A program made the translations under genes and the position numbers. From JAVVEG01 sp032251455 (GTDB taxonomy: Bacteria; Pseudomonadota; Gammaproteobacteria; Pseudomonadales; Pseudohongiellaceae): DNA of 64,000 nucleotides. Below the pieces are notes generated by a model. The model worked only from the letters and a program-made list of their open reading frames with translations, made no database searches and had not been told where the DNA came from. Location: contig JAVVEG010000007.1 of NCBI GenBank assembly GCA_032251455.1, forward strand, positions 62,001-126,000, written 5' to 3'. Positions within the stretch are counted from its first letter, which is position 1; each line of letters opens with the position of its first letter. Shown in pieces: positions 9,264-17,279 of this stretch.

Positions 9264-10673
9264 ATGATCAAAACCAGAGCGTTATTGCTGATTGCCGTCT
9301 TCATTGGATCTTTGACCGCCAGCATGAGCAGTACAGCCCAGGATGCCCAGTGCTCTATCCTGTTTACTGATCAAACTACCGAGGTGGGCAGTGTCTGCGT
9401 CACCATAGATCATGAGGGGGATCAGGTTTTTCTGGATTACCTGCTGATCGCTGACTGGCAGCTGGTTGATGCAAACGCCTGGATTGGCGATACACTGAAC
9501 AATCTGCCTGTTGATGGTTCCGGCAATCCGGAAGTCAGTCTGTTTCCCTATCAGGTCAGCAGCCTGAGCGGTGTTGCCGACCACAGTTTTGTCATCCCCT
9601 TGTCGGACCTGGTAGTAAATGCAGATACTTTCTGCAGCAACGACCTGCTGGTTGTGGCCCAGGCTACAGTGAAACAACCACAGGCAGATGATGACTCCGG
9701 GAAATCCGATAAGTCCGGGAAATCCGATAAGTCCAGTAAATCCGATAAATCTGGCAAATCCGATAAGTCTGGGAAGTCCAGTAAATCCGGCCAGTCTGAT
9801 AAATCCGGCAAATCCGGTAAATTCGGAAAATATGCCAAGTCCGATAAATCGGACAAATCAGGCAAGTTCGGAAAATATGCCAAGTCCGATAAATCTGGCA
9901 AGTCGTCCTATTCTTCTGCCAACACCAAGAATGCCAAATCCAAAAGCAACGATCGAAGCCGCAAACCAAGTCGCAAGAGCCTTGATCTGACCAGCAAGGA
10001 AAATAATTTCGAAGAACACGATTCCAGTGAACACGACCCTCACAAGAATCAAAGTGGGCGAGGACATGAAAATCATCGTGGCTGGGGCTGGGGCCATCAT
10101 GACCGTGGTGATGAAGGTAGCGATGGCACCAAGACTGCCTGGGCTGGAACCATGAGCATCAACGGCTCCGAGGCCACATACTTCACGGTTCAACCCAATT
10201 GCCCAGAACCCAAGAATCCTGATGCCTGGCTGCCAGAAACAGCAGCAAACTGCACCAATGTATTTGCCCAGGGCGCCACTTCATTCGCCCAAGCCGGACT
10301 GACTGAATCCACGAAAGGTTCAATCCTCAATCTAGCTGCAGAAACACCATTTGTGATCACCTCGCTGTTCACCAACAATACCGCTGAAGCCGTGAATCTT
10401 GGCCAGTTCCTTGTTCAGAATGCTGGCAGCCAGCTCAACCTGGCCTACACTGTGCCGGTTGGCTCCGGCCTTACACTGAGCGCGATCAACCTGTTCGCTG
10501 GACAGCTGGGTGAGTTTAATCTGCTCAATTCATTGTCTCCAAGCACTTATGGCAATACGCTTGCCAACATCAATGCCACAACCCAGACTCTCAGTATTGC
10601 CAACCCCGGGGGCACCCTGGAAATAGTCGCACATGCCGTTGTCTGCAGCAGCAATGTGCCGGTTCCATTCTGA
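9264..10673 (+). CDS. Secreted protein with central Lys/Ser/Gly repeat region, unknown function
   Basis: I do not recognise this 469-aa protein. It has a signal peptide (residues 1-25, ending TASMSSTAQDAQ). An N-terminal domain of about 120 residues has paired Cys (DAQCSIL, GSVCVTI, DTFCSND). About 75 residues of low complexity follow, built on KSDKSGKS and FGKYAKSD units, then a His/Asp/Glu/Arg-rich stretch (HENHRGWGWGHHDRGDE). The C-terminal domain of about 160 residues is Asn/Thr/Ala-rich and beta-like, with Cys near its start and end. The repeat is encoded by 9- and 18-base units, so the other frames also look open here. Its nearness to the ECF sigma operon suggests an envelope role; this is inference. 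Confidence 0.85.
   Translation: MIKTRALLLIAVFIGSLTASMSSTAQDAQCSILFTDQTTEVGSVCVTIDHEGDQVFLDYLLIADWQLVDANAWIGDTLNNLPVDGSGNPEVSLFPYQVSSLSGVADHSFVIPLSDLVVNADTFCSNDLLVVAQATVKQPQADDDSGKSDKSGKSDKSSKSDKSGKSDKSGKSSKSGQSDKSGKSGKFGKYAKSDKSDKSGKFGKYAKSDKSGKSSYSSANTKNAKSKSNDRSRKPSRKSLDLTSKENNFEEHDSSEHDPHKNQSGRGHENHRGWGWGHHDRGDEGSDGTKTAWAGTMSINGSEATYFTVQPNCPEPKNPDAWLPETAANCTNVFAQGATSFAQAGLTESTKGSILNLAAETPFVITSLFTNNTAEAVNLGQFLVQNAGSQLNLAYTVPVGSGLTLSAINLFAGQLGEFNLLNSLSPSTYGNTLANINATTQTLSIANPGGTLEIVAHAVVCSSNVPVPF
9697..9905 (+). repeat. Tandem repeat array coding for KSDKSG units
   Basis: Degenerate 9-base unit TCCGGNAAA/TCCGATAAG repeated about 23 times inside the secreted-protein gene. A nested duplication of about 45 bases encodes GKFGKYAKSDKS twice. 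The period is a multiple of three, so gain or loss of units keeps the frame. Confidence 0.9.
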
Positions 10674-10689
10674 ATCTGAAACCGCTTAT

Positions 10690-10738
10690 CCGTTCCATTC
10701 GCCTTTGATCACGCAGTGCGCAGAGGCAAATGGAACGG
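10690..10738 (+). terminator. Long stem-loop after the repeat-protein gene
   Basis: A 14-base inverted repeat: CCGTTCCATTCGCC at 10690-10703 and GGCAAATGGAACGG at 10725-10738, one mismatch, 21-base loop. It begins 16 bases after the stop codon at 10673. There is no T-run directly after it; a run of seven T lies about 21 bases further on. It could stabilise the upstream mRNA, end transcription weakly, or be a regulatory site for the small gene that follows. Confidence 0.5.
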
Positions 10739-10811
10739 TATTATCGCCCTACAGACAGTTTTTTTCCCTGCCCCCGTATACATCATCGAAACCAATCAAT
10801 TGAGGATTCCG

Positions 10812-10967
10812 ATGATGCGTTCCTTACCCAGACATTCAATCATTCCCGGGTTAAGCCTTGCTACCCTGTTGTTATCTCTGACCAGCATTGCCCAGGAAAA
10901 CGACTCCCGCCGTCATGGGGCCGCCAGGCAGAGGTATGACCAAGGCCGCCAACGACCGCAGGAATAA
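10812..10967 (+). CDS. Small exported peptide, unknown
   Basis: Possible 51-aa product starting at the double ATG at 10812/10815. It reads MMRSLPRHSI, then a hydrophobic stretch (PGLSLATLLLSLTS) and a signal-peptidase-like site (IAQ), leaving only about 25 mature residues rich in Arg, Gln and Asp. It lies 34 bases before the ECF sigma gene on the same strand and is probably its leader gene. An upstream in-frame start at 10716 would add 32 residues. No family is recognised. Without this gene the 328-base gap 10674-11001 would hold only the stem-loop. Confidence 0.5.
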   Translation: MMRSLPRHSIIPGLSLATLLLSLTSIAQENDSRRHGAARQRYDQGRQRPQE

Positions 10968-11001
10968 ACGCTGCCCAAAACCCTGAAGGCAAAACTGACA
11001 C

Positions 11002-11553
11002 ATGAGCCCGGAAGCAGAGATGATGGCAGCCATAGCAGCAGGAGATCAAAATGCCTACGCTGATGCAGTGAAGCGTTATCTGCGCCTGATCAGCAGCTAC
11101 TGCCTGCGCATGACGGGCAATCGCGGTGAGGCCGAGGATCTGACACAGGAAACCTTCCTCAAACTCTGGACTCATGCCCATAGCTGGAAGCCGGAACTGG
11201 CCAGTGTCTCTACCTGGCTGCACCGCATTGCACACAATCTTTGTATCGATTTCATGCGCAGGGACAAATCCAGCAGCAAAGAGGAGCTGAATGAAAACAT
11301 TCCGGATGACTTTGATACCGCAGCCGAACTCGACCGACAAGCCCTGATTGCCCGCCTGCACCAGGCGTTGAACCAACTGCCAGAGCGTCAGCGCAGTGCC
11401 CTGGTGTTGAATCAGTTTCAGGGCCTTTCCAATCGCGACGTGGCTGCTGTCATGGATATCAGCGTGGAAGCCGTGGAATCCGTATTGGCCCGGGCCCGCA
11501 GAACTCTCAAACAGAAACTGCATGATCCAGACCCACTCAAGGAGCTGGCATAA
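11002..11553 (+). CDS. ECF-type RNA polymerase sigma factor
   Basis: Alternative sigma factor, 183 aa, normal for the ECF group. Region 2 runs from about residue 20 to 90 and contains GEAEDLTQETFLKLW and STWLHRIAHNLCIDFMRR, which bind core polymerase and the -10 element. Region 4 (about 118-175) has LPERQRSALVLNQFQGLSN and an HTH ending VESVLARARRTLKQKL for -35 recognition. The next gene starts one base after its stop and encodes a one-helix membrane protein, the usual arrangement for a sigma/anti-sigma pair. The signal and regulon are not visible from sequence. Confidence 0.92.
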   Translation: MSPEAEMMAAIAAGDQNAYADAVKRYLRLISSYCLRMTGNRGEAEDLTQETFLKLWTHAHSWKPELASVSTWLHRIAHNLCIDFMRRDKSSSKEELNENIPDDFDTAAELDRQALIARLHQALNQLPERQRSALVLNQFQGLSNRDVAAVMDISVEAVESVLARARRTLKQKLHDPDPLKELA

Positions 11554-11554
11554 A

Positions 11555-12010
11555 ATGAATCTTGAACATTTTCAGTATTTACTTGAAACCCATGGCGCTG
11601 ATTGCCAGCACTGGCCAGGCCAGGAACCAGGTCAGGTTGAGGCATTCATTGCCGCCACCCCTGCCGCCGAAGCCATGTTGAAGCAGGCTTTGTGGCTGGA
11701 TGCACTGTTGGCTGACATCGCCAGTAATACCGAATTTACTGATATCGCGGGTTTACAGCGGAAGATTCTTGCCCGCGAACTACCCCCACAACCGACAAGT
11801 GTGATGCAACGACTACTCAACTGGATATCGCCCAGACAGGACCAATTCCTGCAGACTTTCTGGCGACCCGCGTTGCTGGCCTGTCTACCATTGGTATTCG
11901 GACTCTATCTGGGTACCCAGTTCAGTTTTGGTATAGAAGAGATTCCGAATGACTGGGAGGAAGAACTCATGTTGTTGTCGCTGAATGATTACGCGGAGCC
12001 ATTGCCATGA
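11555..12010 (+). CDS. Probable anti-sigma factor, single-pass membrane protein
   Basis: 151-aa protein of no named family that I can assign. Residues 1-100 are cytoplasmic in style (HFQYLLETHGADCQHWPGQE, then Ala/Leu-rich helices). One membrane helix lies at about 112-130 (RPALLACLPLVFGLYLG), followed by a short acidic periplasmic tail. The start at 11555 is one base after the sigma-factor stop, and the end overlaps the next gene by four bases. Position, size and topology fit a membrane anti-sigma factor; it lacks the zinc-binding HxxxCxxC motif of ZAS anti-sigma factors. Confidence 0.6.
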   Translation: MNLEHFQYLLETHGADCQHWPGQEPGQVEAFIAATPAAEAMLKQALWLDALLADIASNTEFTDIAGLQRKILARELPPQPTSVMQRLLNWISPRQDQFLQTFWRPALLACLPLVFGLYLGTQFSFGIEEIPNDWEEELMLLSLNDYAEPLP

Positions 12011-12513
12011 GTCTGAACTATAAATCGCTGGGCACCTGGGTATTGATAGTTTCCCTGACGCTCAATCTGCTGTTGATCGGTGGTATCAGTGCCCGGTTCC
12101 TGAACCGCAGTTCCATCCGGCCATTGCCGTCCAATGTGGGGTGGTTGCTGCGTGATCTGGATACGGACACGCGTGACCAGTTACGCCCTCAACTGGAACA
12201 ATATGCAGAGGAAACCAGACCGTTGCGTGGCAATATGTTTCGGGCACAACGCCAGTTAAACAGTCTGATGGCAACTGATCCGCTGGATCAGGAAGCCATC
12301 CGCGCGGCTTTCGCTGAATTGCGCCGCACCAACCTGGTCTACCAGGAAGCCAGCCATGAACAAACTCTGTCAATACTGGCTGCGCTGACCCCGGAACAGC
12401 GCCAGTATGCCCTCAGTTTCATGCGCAACCGACGCAATCCAATGGATGATGATCGCCGGGATGGGGATCGTTGGAACGGAGACCGCCGGGACAGCTCCAG
12501 AGACAGCAGATAA
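12007..12513 (+). CDS. Spy/CnrR-like periplasmic sensor protein
   Basis: 168-aa protein with an N-terminal membrane helix (about residues 10-30, WVLIVSLTLNLLLIGGI) and a helical periplasmic domain. The pattern DLDTDTRDQLRPQLEQ, then LTPEQRQYALSFM, is typical of the Spy/CpxP/periplasmic heavy-metal sensor superfamily. The C-terminus is an Asp/Arg-rich tail (about 145-168) made of imperfect DRRDGDRW repeats. It overlaps the anti-sigma gene by four bases, so the three form one unit. By analogy with CnrYXH, it could sense envelope or metal stress and control release of the sigma factor. Confidence 0.75.
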   Translation: MSLNYKSLGTWVLIVSLTLNLLLIGGISARFLNRSSIRPLPSNVGWLLRDLDTDTRDQLRPQLEQYAEETRPLRGNMFRAQRQLNSLMATDPLDQEAIRAAFAELRRTNLVYQEASHEQTLSILAALTPEQRQYALSFMRNRRNPMDDDRRDGDRWNGDRRDSSRDSR

Positions 12514-12518
12514 ACAGC

Positions 12519-12848
12519 TTATTGCACCACGCGCGTCAGGGTCTGAACGCCCTGATCGCTGGTCTGGGTCATCTCATCGGCAGACACGAAATCAACCCGG
12601 GAGGTCACCACCTGACCCAGGGCATCGAGCCGGATTTCATCTTCACTGACCCATTCATAGGGAAAGCTGATACCAAACTCGTTCACTGTAATCTCTTCGG
12701 GGCCATAGGTCAGAGTCATGCTCTGGCCTTGAAAATCAGCACTCCAGGTACCAAGAATCATCTCCTGTTTGCTGGGCCCGGTGCTGGCACAGGACCAAAG
12801 CAACACTGCCGCCGAAACAGACAGCAGGGAATTCCGCAAAAAACGCAT
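12519..12848 (-). CDS. Small lipoprotein, unknown function
   Basis: 109-aa product starting at 12848 (MRFLRNSLLS), with a lipobox LLWSC near residue 21. After lipidation the mature part (ASTGPSKQEMILGTWSADFQ) begins with a lipocalin-like GTW motif. A compact beta-rich region follows (MTLTYGPEEITVNEFG, FPYEWVSEDEIRLDALG). It converges with the Spy-like gene, ending 6 bases from it. An upstream start at 12941 would place the signal peptide internally and is unlikely. It may be a small lipocalin-like outer-membrane protein. Confidence 0.75.
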   Translation of the reverse strand: MRFLRNSLLSVSAAVLLWSCASTGPSKQEMILGTWSADFQGQSMTLTYGPEEITVNEFGISFPYEWVSEDEIRLDALGQVVTSRVDFVSADEMTQTSDQGVQTLTRVVQ

Positions 12849-12985
12849 ATTTTCCTTCCTTATGATATGTTCAACAAGTTCAATGCGGTCTTTGTTCTTG
12901 ACCACAGACAACATGGTAATCCCTGATCCAGGAAAACGCATCCGGAATTTTTTATAATGTCTTCACAACCAGGAGCAGTCACTCC

Positions 12986-13216
12986 ATGAGCAAGACCATA
13001 CCTGAACCCGGTATCTATACCCATTACAAGGGAAAACAATACGAAGTCATTGGTCTGGCCACGCACAGCGAAACCGGAGAAACCCTGGTGGTTTATCGGC
13101 CACAATATGGCGAGAGGGGTTTATGGGTAAGACCACTGGGCATGTTCACCGAGACAGTCACCTGGCCTGATGGTAGCCTCAAGCCCCGGTTTGCAGCGGC
13201 CAATCAGCTTTCCTGA
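12986..13216 (+). CDS. DUF1653 domain protein
   Basis: 76-aa protein matching the DUF1653 plan: PGIYTHYKGKQYEVIGLATH, ETLVVYRPQYGERGLWVRPL, ending MFTETVTWPDG. This small family is widespread and folds as a beta-barrel; its role is not established. The start MSKTIPEPG is preceded by a plausible AGGAG at 12971. Its 3' end overlaps trhO on the other strand by 13 bases. Confidence 0.85.
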   Translation: MSKTIPEPGIYTHYKGKQYEVIGLATHSETGETLVVYRPQYGERGLWVRPLGMFTETVTWPDGSLKPRFAAANQLS

Positions 13217-14184
13217 CGCTGACGTTCGCGCTGCTCCCGCTTTTCGCGTTTGCGCCGGGCTATGGTCTCGGCCATGGATTCACCGATATGAGTCTCGCCT
13301 CGCTGTTTTGCCAGTTGCACCTGCTTTTCCCGCTCTTCGTAGCGCTGTCTTTGCTCGGGCGTATGACGATCGTGGCAATAGGGGCAACTGACTCCCTTTT
13401 CATAATGAGGTGAAGATTTGTCTGCCGTGGTGATCGGACGGCGGCAGGCATGACATTGATCATAGTCTCCCTTGACCAGCCCATGCCTGACGGTAACCCG
13501 GTTGTCAAAAACAAAACACTCACCCTGCCAGAGACTCTGTTCCTGCGGAATTTCCTCCAGATACTTGAGTATGCCGCCTTCCAGGTGATAAACCTCGGCA
13601 AAGCCCTGCTGCTTGAGGTAGGCCGTTGATTTCTCGCAACGAATGCCCCCGGTGCAGAACATCGCCACCTTTTTGTGTCGATCCGGGTTCAGATGCTGTT
13701 GCACATAGGCAGGAAATTCACGAAATGATTCTGTGCCGGGATCGATGGCATTGTGGAATGTACCAATCTCAACCTCATAGTGATTGCGGGTATCGATCAC
13801 CAGGACCTCGGGGTCAGCAAGCAGCTCATTCCAGTCCTGTGGCTTGACATAGGTACCGACAATTTCCTGAGGGTCAATATCTTCCACCCCCATGGTGACG
13901 ATTTCCTTTTTCAGTTTCACCTTGCTGCGGTAAAAGGGATTCTCGCAGGTGAACGACTCCTTGACCTCCAGATTCCGAAACCGTGGGTCGGAACGCAGCC
14001 AGTCCAGCACAGTATCGATGCCGGTCCGGGAGCCGGCAATGGTGCCATTGATGCCCTCACGGGCCAGCAGCAAGGTGCCTTTGACCCGATTGGCCTTCAT
14101 CAGAGCGAGCAGGGGAACCTGCAACGCGGGATAATCTTCCAACCGAACAAACCGGTAAAGTGCCGCAACGACGACGGTATTCAT
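13204..14184 (-). CDS. trhO: tRNA uridine(34) hydroxylase, TrhO/YceA
   Basis: 326-aa rhodanese-family enzyme that hydroxylates U34 of certain tRNAs on the way to cmo5U. Residues 1-100 form the N-terminal acylphosphatase-like domain (LLAREGINGTIAG). The rhodanese domain runs from about 120 to 220, with catalytic Cys177 in MFCTGGIRCEKS. A zinc-like CHACRRP...CPYCHDRH segment follows, then a highly charged Arg/Glu tail. All hallmarks of TrhO are present. It is transcribed away from recQ with about 70 bases between them. Confidence 0.95.
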   Translation of the reverse strand: MNTVVVAALYRFVRLEDYPALQVPLLALMKANRVKGTLLLAREGINGTIAGSRTGIDTVLDWLRSDPRFRNLEVKESFTCENPFYRSKVKLKKEIVTMGVEDIDPQEIVGTYVKPQDWNELLADPEVLVIDTRNHYEVEIGTFHNAIDPGTESFREFPAYVQQHLNPDRHKKVAMFCTGGIRCEKSTAYLKQQGFAEVYHLEGGILKYLEEIPQEQSLWQGECFVFDNRVTVRHGLVKGDYDQCHACRRPITTADKSSPHYEKGVSCPYCHDRHTPEQRQRYEEREKQVQLAKQRGETHIGESMAETIARRKREKREQRERQRQES

Positions 14185-14256
14185 GTGACTGCTTCTCCTG
14201 TTGCTGGCCGGAACGTAAATCCGGTGCCTAGAACCCGCAGAATTCTACACCAATGT

Positions 14257-16152
14257 CTATTCAAACTCTTTGATTACGCGCAAAAACTCCGCACCGTATT
14301 TATCCAGTTTGCGCTGACCAACCCCATTGATGTTCAGCATCTGCTCAGCGCTGATGGGACGAAGCTGCAACATCGCGCGCAGGGTGGCATCATGGAAAAT
14401 CACGTAGGGTGGCAGGTCATTGGCATCGGCCAATTGTTTGCGACAGCGACGCAGGGCCTCCCATAACGGTTGTTCCTCTGCACTGACTTCCTGCAATGGA
14501 CGCCGCACACGCTTTTCCTTTTGCAGGGTTTCCTGCGTATCCACGCGCAGGGCAATCCGTTCATCACCACGCAATAAATCTCTGGCCTTGCCTGCCAGGT
14601 ACAAGCCACCAAAGCCGGCATGATCCACATTCAGGTAGCCTCTGGCCACGAGTTGACGGAATACCGATTGCCATTGTTTGGTACTCAATTCCCTGCCTAT
14701 GCCAAATGTGGACAAATGCTGATGTTCATTCTGAAAAATCCGCTGGGCATCGGCGCCGCGCAGCACATCGATCAGATATCCCACGCCAAAACGCTGACCG
14801 GTCCGGTAGACACAGGACAGTGCTTTCTGCGCCGCCTCGGTACCGTCCCAGGTTGGTGCAGGCGATAGACAGACATCACAATTTCCACAACTGTCGGCCG
14901 CCTCTTCGCCAAAATAGCGCAGCAGGGCTTGCCGCCTGCAACTGCTAATCTCACACAGGCCCAGCATGGCATCCAGCCGCGCCCGCTCCACACGCTTGAA
15001 TTTTTCATTGCCCTGTGAGGCTTCCATCATCTGCCGCAGCTTGATGACATCCTGCAGGCCATAGACCAGCCAGGCCGTCGCCGGTTCGCCATCACGGCCG
15101 GCACGTCCGGTTTCCTGATAATAGGCTTCCAGGCTCTTGGGCAAATCCAGATGAACGATAAACCGGACATCAGGCTTGTCAATGCCCATGCCAAAGGCGA
15201 TGGTAGCCACTATCACCACGCTTTCCTCGCGCAGAAACCGATGCTGATTCTCCATCCGGACCGACGCCGGCAAGCCGGCATGATACGGCAGCGCATTGAA
15301 ACCCTGGGCCTGCAGCCAGTCTGCGGTTTCCTCCACCTTGCGACGGGACAGACAATAGACAATGCCGGCATCGCCCTGATGTTCCCCATGCAAAAACTGC
15401 AACAGTTGCTGTTTCGGGTTTTGTTTCTGGGTAATGCGGTACTGGATATTGGGGCGGTCAAAACCACTGACAAAGTGTTCTGCCTCCTGCAGACCCAGCC
15501 GTTCACTGATCTCGGCACGGGTTTCTGCATCGGCAGTAGCGGTAAGGGCAATACGTGGCACATCCGGGAACAGTATCTGCAAGCGGGAAAGCTGCAGGTA
15601 GTCGGCACGGAAATCATGCCCCCACTGCGATACACAATGCGCCTCGTCGATTGCGAACAAGGCCAGCGGCAAGGTTTTCAGCAGGGCAATCGTGTGGTCC
15701 TGATTCAATCTTTCGGGCGCCACATACAGCACATCGAGCTCATTGACATTCAGGGCGCGGATCACTTCACGCTGTGCCTCCGCTGTCAGGCTGGAGTTGA
15801 GAAAACCAGCCCGCACACCCAGCTGCTGCAAGGCGTCCACCTGATCCTGCATCAGTGCGATCAGGGGTGAAATGACAATGCCAACCCCGGGCCGCAACAG
15901 GGCCGGTATCTGATAACAAAGGGATTTGCCACCGCCGGTGGGCATCAGTACCAGCGCACTTCTGCCAGCCATCACTGTCGTGATTATGCGTTCCTGCGGA
16001 CCACGGAATTGTTCATAACCGAAGATACTTCTCAGTATTTTTCGGGCCGGGCTTTCAGGGTTGTTGTTTACCGGGCTTGCTCCAGGGGTAGCAGCAGGAG
16101 TTGCTACAGGGGCTGAGACAGGGATTGCGGAAGTGCTTGCTGGGTTGGTCAT
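14257..16152 (-). CDS. recQ: ATP-dependent DNA helicase RecQ
   Basis: 3'-5' DNA helicase of recombination and fork repair, 631 aa from the ATG at 16152; the in-frame GTG at 16176 is less likely. A Pro/Ala/Val/Thr-rich N-terminal extension of about 35 residues precedes the helicase core. Motif I is PTGGGKSLCYQ, motif II AIDEAHCVSQWGHDFR, motif VI QETGRAGRDG. The zinc-binding Cys set (CEISSCRRQALL, CGNCDVC) and RQC domain follow. The HRDC domain sits at the C-terminus (PPYVIFHDATLRAM). The N-terminal extension is encoded by imperfect GC-rich repeats and is probably a disordered tail. Confidence 0.96.
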   Translation of the reverse strand: MTNPASTSAIPVSAPVATPAATPGASPVNNNPESPARKILRSIFGYEQFRGPQERIITTVMAGRSALVLMPTGGGKSLCYQIPALLRPGVGIVISPLIALMQDQVDALQQLGVRAGFLNSSLTAEAQREVIRALNVNELDVLYVAPERLNQDHTIALLKTLPLALFAIDEAHCVSQWGHDFRADYLQLSRLQILFPDVPRIALTATADAETRAEISERLGLQEAEHFVSGFDRPNIQYRITQKQNPKQQLLQFLHGEHQGDAGIVYCLSRRKVEETADWLQAQGFNALPYHAGLPASVRMENQHRFLREESVVIVATIAFGMGIDKPDVRFIVHLDLPKSLEAYYQETGRAGRDGEPATAWLVYGLQDVIKLRQMMEASQGNEKFKRVERARLDAMLGLCEISSCRRQALLRYFGEEAADSCGNCDVCLSPAPTWDGTEAAQKALSCVYRTGQRFGVGYLIDVLRGADAQRIFQNEHQHLSTFGIGRELSTKQWQSVFRQLVARGYLNVDHAGFGGLYLAGKARDLLRGDERIALRVDTQETLQKEKRVRRPLQEVSAEEQPLWEALRRCRKQLADANDLPPYVIFHDATLRAMLQLRPISAEQMLNINGVGQRKLDKYGAEFLRVIKEFE

Positions 16153-16220
16153 GGTCTTGATTATGACAGACTGCACACTACAGATTATAGACCCAGACCA
16201 GAAAAGTGTTATACCCGCAG

Positions 16221-17063
16221 CTACTCCAGCCTGCGTTTGTACTCGGCAAGCCGGGCCTTGAGCCTGGCGGCATTATCAGGCCCGATACGAATCAACTGCT
16301 TCTCGACAGGACTCATGTCCTCGATATCCTGCTCGGCGAAAAGATACATCACCGACGGTTTGACCAGTTGGTAAGGACCTTCTACCGTCCGGGCATTGAG
16401 TACGGTATCAATTGCCTGCACCAGAGTCTGCTCAAAGTCACGGTCACCGTAACCCAGTTCGGCATAGGCTTCCTGCAGCAAAGGCTTCAGCATGCGGTAA
16501 AGACGCATGGCACTGTCCACATCGACTGCAATCAGTGTATTGATCAGCAGATCAAAGCGTCGAAAGGATACCGGCTCCATGACAAACAGGTTGTCATCCA
16601 GCGTGCCGACTTCCATTTCCCGGTTCAGCTTGCGCAAGGGAAAATCCAGTTGGGGCAGATTGCCCTGCGCGGCATTGTCGGCAAATACGACAAAACTTCT
16701 GATCAGCTGCTCGCTGGTCAGAAGCGGCACAAGAGCAGGCCCGGCTTCCAGCTCGCGCAGGCGTTCAAACGCAAAGTCATCGCTGGCATTGAGATCCGGT
16801 AATGGTTCAGCCACAGGAACGGGATCAGGCTGTTGTGCGATCTCTGCCTCAGCAATCACCGGCTCCACAATTTCGACAGGTTCTTCGATCACCGGCGCGG
16901 GTGGCGGTGGAGGCTGGACCGCCTGCGGCGCACGGGGGACTGGTTGTTCGATAGGCACAGTGGTTGTGCCCTGAGGCGTTTCAAATGTCGCAGCCAGATA
17001 AACCAGAAACAGCAGACCAATAACCGAGATGGCCGCAATGATTGCCAGGCTTTTATTGCCCAT
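16221..17063 (-). CDS. DUF3014 membrane-anchored protein
   Basis: 280-aa protein. One N-terminal membrane helix (about residues 5-26), then a Pro/Val/Glu-rich linker (about 35-95), then a soluble domain of about 185 residues: FAFERLRELEAGPALVPLL, SEQLIRSFVVFADNAAQGNL, FRRFDLLINTLIAVDVD. This matches my memory of DUF3014. The Pro-rich linker could span part of the periplasm. Its role is unknown. It is separated from the upstream gene by a 216-base gap holding a stem-loop. Confidence 0.8.
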   Translation of the reverse strand: MGNKSLAIIAAISVIGLLFLVYLAATFETPQGTTTVPIEQPVPRAPQAVQPPPPPAPVIEEPVEIVEPVIAEAEIAQQPDPVPVAEPLPDLNASDDFAFERLRELEAGPALVPLLTSEQLIRSFVVFADNAAQGNLPQLDFPLRKLNREMEVGTLDDNLFVMEPVSFRRFDLLINTLIAVDVDSAMRLYRMLKPLLQEAYAELGYGDRDFEQTLVQAIDTVLNARTVEGPYQLVKPSVMYLFAEQDIEDMSPVEKQLIRIGPDNAARLKARLAEYKRRLE

Positions 17064-17170
17064 CAGACTCTCCAGTCAAGCTTTTCAACCCAGTTTCTTG
17101 GCAGGTACGCGCCATTTGCCGACAGCGCCACCAGCAGCATGAAAGGAGTGTATTCTGGCACAGCAACAAA

Positions 17171-17198
17171 GGCAGGGGCAACTTGCCTCTGCCAAAAT
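17171..17198 (-). terminator. Probable terminator, minus strand
   Basis: Stem GGCAGGGGCAA/TTGCCTCTGCC (10 of 11 pairs, one-base loop) at 17171-17193. On the minus strand it is followed by TTTGTT, so it may end transcription of the TPR-like gene before the DUF3014 gene. The T-run is weak. Nothing else is visible in 17064-17279. Confidence 0.4.
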
Positions 17199-17279
17199 CA
17201 GAATACTGCCATGAAGTGTCAGATTCGAGTCATGATCCAGGAGCCTCTGAACCAGCCCGCTTCTCTACCCGGCGGGCTC

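Noticed and set aside
9697..9905. Repeat array considered as CRISPR
   Set aside because: Units are 9-18 bases, contiguous, degenerate and in a coding frame; there are no unique spacers and no cas genes.
9551..9990. Open frames on both strands through the K/S/G repeat (Leu/Pro/Asp-rich and Asn/Pro/Ile-rich products)
   Set aside because: The repeat unit is a multiple of three, so every frame is open by periodicity. Only the 9264-10673 frame has a signal peptide and continues into ordered domains.
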